DNA of 64,000 bases from Orientallactaga sibirica (Eukaryota; Chordata; Mammalia; Rodentia; Dipodidae), in NCBI GenBank assembly GCA_036365145.1, contig JAEOAD010002183.1:1984001-2048000 (forward strand), given 5' to 3'. This document shows, piece after piece, positions 56,068 to 64,000 of the stretch. A model generated the notes under the pieces. It saw nothing but the letters and a program-made list of their open reading frames with translations, was not told the origin of the DNA and made no database searches. Numbering within the stretch: the first letter of the stretch is position 1; each line of letters starts with the position of its first letter. The position numbers were made by a program, and so were the translations under genes.

Positions 56068-57931
56068 TTTAAAAATGTTCAACATCCCTAACCATCAGGG
56101 AAATGCCAGTTAAAACAACTATGATATACTACCTTACTCCAGTAAGGATCATTAAAAAAATCAAATGACAATAAATGTTGGCGAGGATGTTGGGAAAGAG
56201 GAACCCTCATTCACTGCTGGTGGGAGTGCAAACCTGTATAACCACTATGGAAATCAATATGAAGACTCCTGAGAAAGATGAAAATACAGCTACCAACTGA
56301 CCCAGCCATTCCTCTACTGGGCATCTACTCTAAAGGCTTCACTCTTCACTGCAGAGATATTTGCTCAACCATGCTTATATCTGCTCAATTCACAATAGCT
56401 AAAAAACTGGAATCAACAGATGCCCATTGTTTAATGGCTGGATAAAGAAGATGTAGCATATACATAATGGAATTCTACTCAGCAATAAGGAAAAATGATA
56501 CAATGAAATTTGTAGGAAAATAGACAGACTTGGAATGGGTCATTCTAAGTGAAATTACACCTGCACAGAAAGACAAATGGCACACGTTCTACCTCATCTG
56601 TGGTTTCTAACCTGGAACACCTTGAGTTGCAGACATACCTGACAGACAACTCAAGGGACAGATAAGAGTGATGGAAGTTTTTCAGGGAAGATGAAGGGGA
56701 GACACACAAAACTAATTCCAAAATGAATTTGTTCCATAGAAACCTTTCTCCTGGATGGCAGACCAAATGATACAATCCTAAATAGGAATACGCAGGGATT
56801 GTGTGGTAAGAAAGGCCCTGGAGAGAGTGGGATGAAGCCTAACCCTAAAACATTTGGCTCTGGCTTGTAACTCCCAGTATCAGAAATTGGTTACAGCCCA
56901 CTTGAGCTGTTGATCAGAGAGACCTATGAAGTTCCAAAAACAAGACAGGCTTCTGTCAAAGCACTTGATTGCCCACCTGAAGTAAAAGGTAAGGCCCTAT
57001 TGATGAAGACACCACATGCTGCTGACACAGAACATCAAGAGATCTGGCTGGAATCTAGAAAGAAGTCAGTTCCCAGATATTCTGCCTGTATAGTGCTATA
57101 AGGCACTACGTGACCTGCTGGAGGAAAATAGCCAACAACCTTGTGTGCCATCAGGGGACACTGCTATACAAAAACAACCAGCCTGACAAGATGGACACAC
57201 CTGTGCAATAGTGGCATTCAGCCTAGGTGGACAACCAATGGCTCTCTGGTTAGTAAAGAGATCTGCTCAGTGGAAAGGACCCCACAGCTGGAACTGGGAA
57301 GTGAGTCAGAATTCTATGGACACCAGGATCATGGACTCCAAAAGAAAGGTTGCACCCATCCAAGCCTCTCTTAATTAACAAGGCTCATCCCCATTGAAAC
57401 TATGCTGACCTCATTCTTCACTGGAGAATCTGTTTTTCTTTTTCAGAAGGCAGAGAGAACCAAAGAGATAAAGCACCCCTTGCATATTCCCAGGGCCCAG
57501 GTGAAACCACAAAGGAATTGGCGAGATGAGAAGAGTGCTGCTTCCACGGTGAGCCTGACAACCTGCGCCAGGGTGATGGAGACAGACACTGGGGATACTC
57601 AAAATGCACCAAAGCAGAAATCTAGAACCTGCTGAGAGCACAACACTAATGTAGACTTAAAACACACTCACCACAGCTTGGGGAACTTTGCATAAGAGGG
57701 GCTGGAAAGATTTTAAGAGCCACAGAGTGGAAGGAAATGTCCCGAAACATTGCCTACCCCCCTTACAATGACTGACTGCTACTGTCTCATCTCATCACCC
57801 ACAACCTCAGTGGGAGTACCAGCAATCCCACTGAGGAGAGCCTCCAGGGGAATAGAGGCAGGGAGAAGAGAAATGATGGTACTCACACATGATGTGCCCA
57901 TATAAAGTTTCTACTTAATAAAGAAAACAAA

Positions 57932-57958
57932 GGAAAGGAAAGGAAAGGAAAGGAAAGA
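57932..57958 (+). repeat. (GGAAA)n at the L1 3' terminus
   Basis: Five GGAAA units forming the tail of the L1. Confidence 0.93.
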
Positions 57959-59334
57959 GTACTTTGGGTACTTTGTATCTCTTCCCTTCCACATAGTATA
58001 AGAAATAATTTTGCCAAAGGTCACCTTCACAAAGTATTCTTTCATTTATAAACAAGCCAACTAGGCTAAAGATGAGTAATAATTAGTGTCGGGCTTAGAA
58101 CAAAGCTTGGCATGCATCAGAACTTTATTAAAAGTACAAAGCCCCTGACCCTTTCTCATTTCAAACAGCCTGAAGTGCTATATTCTTTATAATGCATCAA
58201 TATTGGAGATCTGCCACAGTCACTTGCTGTGGGATAAACAGAAGTCAAGAGTTCTCAAGTGATACCCATCAAAGTCCAGTCATGCCTGGCCTTTCCCAGA
58301 TAGCACTAAGGAGATTTTTTCCAATGCTCAATTGTAGCCATGGACCCAGCCACAAGCTGGCTCCCAGAGCATCAGCTCACTTGCTGTGTGCGGGTACACA
58401 GATGGACTCTGGTGAGAAGGTTTAGGTTGTGGCTCCTAAGATACCGAAGCTGGTGATTTCAGCTCCATCATAAAACTAACATGGCAAATGCAGGGCTGTG
58501 AGACACGGAAGTCCATTTCCATAAAAGCTGCTGTAACATTTTCTCCTCCGGAGAGTTTAAAATTTCACGGAGCTTTGTCTCTGGAATGGAGAGTAGATCT
58601 GTCTGCACAAGTATGACTGGAAGTTCTGACCACCAGAGAGAACTGAGCTATTACCTCGAATGGTTCAGAACATTCCCCATCCTAAAACACTGAGTCAGAT
58701 AGAACCAATTTAATGGAGATGCAACTTCTCTAGGCACCCATGGGAAGAAATAGAAATGTGGGGAAAGATAATGGAGATGAAAGTACTCTGGGCCTTTCCA
58801 TTTATGCTCCCATGTTAATCACTCACCAGCTTAAAACAAAAACAGGCTGACAATTTTATTTTTGCTTACAAAAGAGATGCATACAAACTATGGATTTCAG
58901 TGAAGTGCTTAGTAAACATAAGTTCTTTCTTTACTTGGAAAAATCTGTAGAATTTTTCACCATTAGTGACATTTCACAAGTCATCATAGGAAGCAATTCT
59001 ACCCCTCAGATGCTGGAGTTCCTGCAGCTCTATCAGAAGATCTGCTCCAGACTTCATGGACACATATTCAGAAGCCCCTTGGCCATGGACCCTTACTGGA
59101 GTCATAGCAAGCCCTGGGAGTCTAAAGGCTTAAAATTTGCACAACAAAAATAAGGCTTACACAAAGTCCAAAAGTTATCATCTCACATAAGTAATACTTT
59201 TATCAGCATCATTTGGTAGAAAAAAAAAAAAGGAAGATTGGTCTATGGAAAATTGTCCATCAATACATGGAAAAAATAAGTTATGACCTCCCTCAAAGCT
59301 GAGCTTGAGACCTGGTCCCACCGTCCTCCAGCCA
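57959..59334. other. Unique sequence, 1.4 kb
   Basis: No repeat or gene recognised. Short A-tract at 59220-59231. Confidence 0.42.
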
Positions 59335-59500
59335 CTTGGTCATAGGAAAACTTGTTTTACCTGTCCAGAACATCATTTCCTCATGTGCAGTATGAACCGT
59401 GGAAAAGTATCTCCCCGGCTGGACTGCTGGGAGGATTTAAGGCAGTCATGCAATTCACACAGCACAAAGAAGATGCCCAGTCAGTGTCAGCTGTCCCTTC
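59335..59500 (-). mobile_element. MIR-like remnant, antisense
   Basis: 'aacatcatttcctcatgtgc', 'gctgggaggatttaaggcag' and 'agatgcccagtcagtgtcag' follow reversed MIR loosely. Confidence 0.5.
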
Positions 59501-59575
59501 GAATCTGTAAGGAAGCAAGGGTGCACTACACTCTAACCTAACTCTCAAGTTAGTATTATAAAAAAGAAAATGGGG

Positions 59576-59835
59576 GGGCTGGAGAGCTGGCTTAGCGGTT
59601 AAGGCGCCTGCCTCCTAAGCCTAAGAACGCTGGTTCCAATCTCCAGGTACCACGTTTAGCCAGATGCAAAGTGATGCAAGGGCGCAATGCTGCCCTTGCC
59701 CACAAAGGGCACACACATCTGGATTTTGTTCACAGCAGCTGAGAGACTGCTGGCGCGCCCATTCTCTATCTGTCTCCCTCTCTCTCTGTCTGTCTCTCTG
59801 TGTCTTTCTCTAAAAATAAAATGTTAAAAAAAAGA
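59576..59835 (+). mobile_element. B2-superfamily SINE, subtype B
   Basis: 'ggctggagagctggcttagc', single B-box region, 'agctgagagactgctggcgc', CT-rich end and AAAATAAAATG-like TSD on both sides. Confidence 0.94.
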
Positions 59836-59935
59836 AAAAATAAAATGGTGGCATGGAGGCTGAGGAGGTATCCTTTGTGGTTTTATCTCTAAAACAGAAT
59901 AAAATCAGTTACTTACTGACCATTGAAGAACATGG

Positions 59936-60140
59936 TCCACTGTCCTGGGCACTGCTGTGGTCATCACTATGACCCCTGCCCTGGAAGCTAAAATATAGTT
60001 GGATAGGCAAACCATACAGTTGTCTAACTGCGTATTTAGATAACAAAACATAAAAGACATACCCAAATGCTATCTTTGTTCAAGAACAAGTGAGAGGAAT
60101 GACATTAGCATTGCCAGGAAGAAATGGGTGAATGAACCAA
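59936..60140 (-). mobile_element. L2 remnant, antisense
   Basis: 'ccactgtcctgggcactgct', 'tgacccctgccctggaagct' and 'gaagaaatgggtgaatgaac' fit reversed L2. Confidence 0.5.
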
Positions 60141-61092
60141 CAAAATGGAAGAGGTAGCACTGAATAGACTAGACTAATTTGCAATTTTATTTGGTAGTCT
60201 TATTTTTTAACCTCTGAACTATTTTCCCCCAAAAATAAAAGAAGCAAATGCATCCTAATGACTACCCAAGGGTGTTTCCTGCTCTGTGTAAATGTCCTGA
60301 GAGTTCTGTTAGGAAGTGGATTGGGAATATATGTGTTTTAATCCAAACAAGATTTGCTTTGGAGAGGTTCTTGAGCCTGTAATTACGAAATCTTAGACCA
60401 GGAAGGAGCTGAGGGGTGTGTAATTTATGCACTGAGCTTATGCAGCCCAATCTGAGGACAGATCTTGCCTTCAGAACAGTATTATTTGCTATTTTGGTAA
60501 ATTTGCCATGATAATAATTTCTCAGATCCCAAAGCCTTGAGACCATCAAACAGATAAGGGAAAACAGAAACCTTCACCTTAGCAAAACCAGTTAAAATGT
60601 TCACTGTCATATTTGAACAGAAGGCACAGAAAGTTGTGTGAACCAAAGGCAGGAAGTCAAGGCCAATCCAGCCTCTGGGTGAGCCTGTGCACACTTCTGA
60701 CCCTTTCTGGGCTTTCATCAAGACAATGGAGGGCACCTGCCTCTCTTCTCTCCGCCATTCCCCACTGCATTTAGGCAATGCCTTTCGCTCCACTGAGCTC
60801 TCTAGATAGCGGGTCTGAGCAAAACTTAAACTGTTGTAAGGATTCCACAACGGTTTTCGTTTTAATGTGTATATATTTCAAATAAAAAACCACATGAATT
60901 ACCCAGCCAAGTAACAGAAATGTCCCTTATGATTTGACCCAGCCAAGATGTGAGAAATAGACCTAATTTTTCCATTGCAAGTGGAAACCAGAATCTTGGC
61001 TGCCTTTTACTAGAAAGAAAGCTTAAAAATAAAAATAAAAAAATACTGAACACACAGCTTCTCAGAGCCAAATCTCTGTGCTTTTATGATGC
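60141..61092. other. Unique sequence
   Basis: A 122-codon minus-strand frame (60482-60850) has no recognisable motif; no repeats identified. Confidence 0.42.
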
Positions 61093-61565
61093 TATGTTTT
61101 GAATTCCTCCCCCCAAACTCTCATACTGATATTTAATTTTCATTGTGACAGTATTCAGAGGCTTGGTCCTTTAAGAAGTGATTAGAGGAGTGAAGAACAT
61201 AGCATATAGCTCAGTAATAGGGTGCTTGCCTAGCATGCATGAGGCCCTGGATTCATTCCCCTGTGTTCCAGAAAGTTAAAAAAAAAAAAAAAAAAAGATT
61301 AGATCATGAATGGATCAAGGTCATTGTCACAGAAATAAATTAATTATTTACAAAAGGGAAGCGTTCAGCCAAATTTTCCTCTTTTACACACTGTCTTGAC
61401 CTCCTGCTACATTAAGATTTAGTATGATGGTCCTCACCAGGAACATGCTAGCTCCATGCTTTTGGACTTCTCAGCCTACAAAGCCATGAGCAAAATAACT
61501 TCTGTTGTTTATCATTTACTCAGTCTGATCTATCCATTATAACAGCAAAAACATTCACTAAGATA
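61093..61565 (+). mobile_element. ERVL-MaLR LTR (MLT1-like), split by an ID element
   Basis: 'gctatgttttgaattcctcc', 'tttaattttcattgtgacag', 'tcctttaagaagtgattag', [ID], 'tagatcatgaatggatcaag', 'acttctcagcctacaaagcc', 'aaaataacttctgttgttta'. Confidence 0.85.
61195..61298 (+). mobile_element. ID element inside a MaLR LTR
   Basis: 'catagcatatagctcagtaa', 'tagggtgcttgcctagcatg', 'catgaggccctggattcatt' and a long poly-A (61279-61296). Flanks share gattaga/agattaga as likely TSD. Confidence 0.92.
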
Positions 61566-61929
61566 CATGGTAAATACTTATTCACTGATACTCTGTTTAC
61601 ACTCCTGCCCATGAATGTTGGCACTTCCGGACCTTGAGCCTTTGACTCCAGGATTTACCCCAGCGGCCTCTCTGTCCTCCAATTCTCAGGGCTTCAGGCT
61701 GGACTGACATGTATACCAGTAGCTCCTCTGCTGCTCAGGTCTCCCGATACAGTTCAAATTATGTCACTGGCTTTCCATGTCTTCCAATTTGCAAAAAGAT
61801 CATGGGACTTTTTGGCCCCCATAACTGTGAGAGAGAATTTTTATAATTAGCCTAGTTATCATCTATCTGTTCACCTGCCCATCCTATCAGCTCTGTCTCT
61901 CTGGATTGCTGTAACACATTCTCCTTTCA
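61566..61929. other. Unique sequence
   Basis: No repeat or gene recognised. Confidence 0.35.
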
Positions 61930-62217
61930 TGGTTGTTCTCAGTGACTTCCAAGTTCTTGCAACAACTTTACTTCCAGCTACAAGTGAGCTTATAGCCTCT
62001 CCTTCCTGTTTGCACTATGTTACAATCCCATTTGCCTCCTGCCTGACCTTCAACCTGAACATTCCTACTCCATGACCTTTGCATTTTCCGTTCTCCTTGC
62101 CCCAATGCTCCATTTGGATACCTTATGGCCAACACCTATTTCCTTCAAGTCTTCATTCACATGCTACCTTCCTAGAGATGCATTCTCTCCCTACCTCTCT
62201 GTTCTCTCACCCTCTTC

Positions 62218-62262
<45 letters not shown>

Positions 62263-62430
62263 TCTACATAAAATAACCCTCATAACACCTTCTCTGGTTT
62301 ATTTGTGTCAGTAGCATTTATCACCAGTTAATATACTATGTATTTTAAATTTTTATTTAGTATCTTTGTATCTCCACTCATTAAGCAAAGGTTTTTGACA
62401 TTTGGTTCACTGCTAAACATGTGCCAAATT
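61930..62430 (+). mobile_element. L2 LINE remnant
   Basis: 'ttgcctcctgcctgaccttc', 'ccttcaagtcttcattcaca', 'tgctaccttcctagagatgc', 'gtagcatttatcaccagtta' are in L2 order. A (TC)n run of about 45 nt (62213-62258) has grown within it. Confidence 0.72.
62213..62258 (+). repeat. (TC)n microsatellite
   Basis: Nearly pure TC dinucleotides, inside the L2 remnant. Confidence 0.95.
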
Positions 62431-63225
62431 GGCAGAAGTGCAGCTGTTAGGATTAAAATGAATGTTCATATTACAACAGTGAGACAGAGAGCACCAGGGA
62501 TTCGAAGTAAAAGGGCTTGTGGCTGGGCATGAGGTAGAGAGGCTGACCAGATAAGGACATGGCTCTGGGAAAACCAAAGCTGGTCTCATATAGCACAGGC
62601 TGGCTCCTTTCCCTCAAAGTCTTCTACTTGGGATATGCCGGCCCTGACTTTCAAAGTTACAGAACATTCTGGGTCTAGGTTACTTGGCCAGATAAATCTG
62701 TTGAGTGCTTTTGCCCCTTTCCATACCCCACTCTCAATCCCTTATCTAACAGTGACTAGATAAGCCTCCAGAGAAACCAGAGGTTTTGACCCAGGAAGCA
62801 TGAACACTGCACTGTCGGTAGCTACTAGTCACCTGTGATTTCACAGACTTGAATTATGTGAAAAAGTCGTCTTTTCAACTGCATTGGCCACATTTCAAGC
62901 ATTCTCCTGACTAATAGATTCCATATTGGACAGGAGAAGGGTGGGCAATGTCTCCCTCATCACAGAAAGTTCTTTTAGACAGTACTTCCTTCGAACAGTT
63001 CCACGCCGCTCTTCCTGAGATCAGTTCACTTTTGTTGTTAGAGAACTGGTAGAGTTACAATGTTTCATGAGAACATAATTGAATGTATTGAATGTCTTAT
63101 ATTTTTTCCGCAAACATATCCTATTTTCCTAATTTCTTTTTTGTCTTCTTCACAAGGCTTTCATACAAATACAAATGAACATGGGTCAAATATTTTTATT
63201 TAACCTGTTAATTAATGCGTGAATG
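62431..63225. other. Unique sequence
   Basis: No repeat or gene recognised. Confidence 0.4.
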
Positions 63226-63597
63226 TTATGATTTGGATAAGTGGTCCCTAAAGGCCCATACGTTAAAGGCTTTGTCACCAACCTCTGGTGCTCTTGGAAG
63301 GTGGGAAGCTTTTAAGAGGTTGGGCCTGGTAGAAGGGACCTGGTCACTGGAGATGTGCCCTTGAACCAGATGTTGGTACCCTAGTCCCTTCTTCTTTGCT
63401 TCTTGGCTGCTGTGAGATGAGCAGTTTCCTCTGCTGCTCACTCCTGCCATGTTGTGTTACCTCATTACAGAGTCAACATACCAAGGGCTGAAACCTCCCA
63501 AACGGTAAGCTAAAATAGACTTTTCCCCCTTTGAAGTTGACTTATCTTAAAATAATCTCCATTATAGTAACAGAAAGCTGACTAAACTGTGAACCAG
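63226..63597 (+). mobile_element. ERVL-MaLR LTR
   Basis: 'tgttatgatttggataagtg', 'gtccctaaaggcccatacgt', 'caacctctggtgctcttgga', 'gatgtgcccttgaaccagat', 'ccatgttgtgttacctcatt', 'aacagaaagctgactaaact': a nearly complete LTR with TG start. Confidence 0.88.
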
Positions 63598-64000
63598 TAA
63601 GACTCTAAAGCTAGTTCAAAGGAGGACTCAAATGACAGACACATAGAGAAGAAGATAGAGAATGCTGAGACCAACAGATGTATAACTGGCCAAAATTAGT
63701 GGGACAATAATTAATCACATCCAATAAAATTCACTGGCTCTCTCATTGGCAAAAATTATGGATATTACTTAAGTTTTCTACAACTCGCAGTGTTAAAATA
63801 GCTCAAAGGCAATGAAAGCCACAAAAGAACTCTAAAAGGTGTGATAGACAAGCTACCCAGACATCATTTTTGCCCATTTCAATATCTTCCATAATTTTTT
63901 CCTGGTATGTTGTTTAATTGTGCTATATTTAATTTTACAGAAAATAACCTATATATAGAAAATAGTGTTCCACTTACATTAGTGGTCTAATTCAACATTT
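63598..64000. other. Unique sequence to the window end
   Basis: AT-rich; no repeat or gene recognised. Confidence 0.4.

Larger units (their letters stand above)
53311..57958 (+). mobile_element. LINE-1, 5'-truncated, ORF2 end and 3' UTR
   Basis: ORF2 C-terminal region: 'aggatataaaatcaacacac', 'cctgagctcatggataggta', 'gcaatcctatcaaaagcaac', 'aaagccctggtaacaaaaac', 'tgaggatgttggg'-like, 'tactcagcaataaggaaaaa'. Many stops; not translatable. 3' UTR from about 56600, ending in (GGAAA)n. Contains a second L1 (53490-54924) and a SINE (55843-56067). Confidence 0.93.

Noticed and set aside
53311..57958. Possible intact reverse transcriptase gene
   Set aside because: Only the ORF2 end is present, with stops, a SINE and another L1 inside it.
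12565..61298. tRNA-like sequences with A and B boxes
   Set aside because: They are heads of SINEs (B2-superfamily, ID, B4), lacking a foldable full tRNA and followed by SINE bodies.

Overview
This window is mammalian, rodent, non-coding DNA. I find no protein-coding gene, rRNA, tRNA, CRISPR array or bacterial-style feature that I can defend. The organism call comes from the repeats: B1 and B4 SINEs, ID elements, murid-type (Lx-like) L1 3' ends and many ERVL/MaLR LTRs place it in the mouse-like rodents. The dominant young SINE is a tRNA-derived B2-superfamily element with a long CT-rich 3' part and an AATAAA-rich tail, and the B1 copies end in a 'gagtgagaccctacctcaaa' type sequence. This combination best fits a jerboa-like (Dipodoidea) genome. 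That is inference from memory of the families; no database was searched. Classical murid B2 was not seen.

The young SINE occurs in two subtypes. Subtype A reads 'aggcacttgcctgcaaagcc', has a canonical B box (ggttcaattcc) and ends in aaataaataaa. Subtype B reads 'aaggcgcctgcctcctaagc' and then 'acttgaccacaaggggg'; three of its copies carry a 16-bp tandem duplication over the B-box region. Many copies have clear target-site duplications (TSDs), so boundaries are often exact to the base.

Layout. 0-6 kb: SINEs, an L1 3' UTR fragment, a MIR and a solo LTR (5355-6039). 6-17 kb: MaLR, B1, B4 and SINE copies, an antisense L1 3' UTR and an old L1M with a 5' inversion (16085-17035). 17-25 kb: L2 pieces, a long stretch without recognisable repeats (17546-19515), several B4, a MER5A and an unassigned ORF (24294-24488, minus). 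25-31 kb: a candidate spliced exon, a four-deep nest of insertions (25705-27105) including a second copy of the 5.4-kb LTR, MIRs and ERVL LTRs. 31-50 kb: mixed old LTRs, L2/MIR remnants, B4 pairs, a triple SINE nest (44691-45399), polypurine tracts, and an LTR inserted in a SINE (50117-50487). 51-58 kb: an L1-rich block in which one L1 3' end is inserted into another L1. 58-64 kb: mostly unique DNA with SINE, MIR, L2 and two MaLR LTRs.

Nothing here works as a gene system. The interest lies in the insertion history: dated nests, two LTR families each present twice, a duplicated SINE promoter box, a 48-bp duplicated segment, a 40-bp minisatellite, and two weak exon candidates that need transcript or conservation data. 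The window is probably intergenic or intronic.
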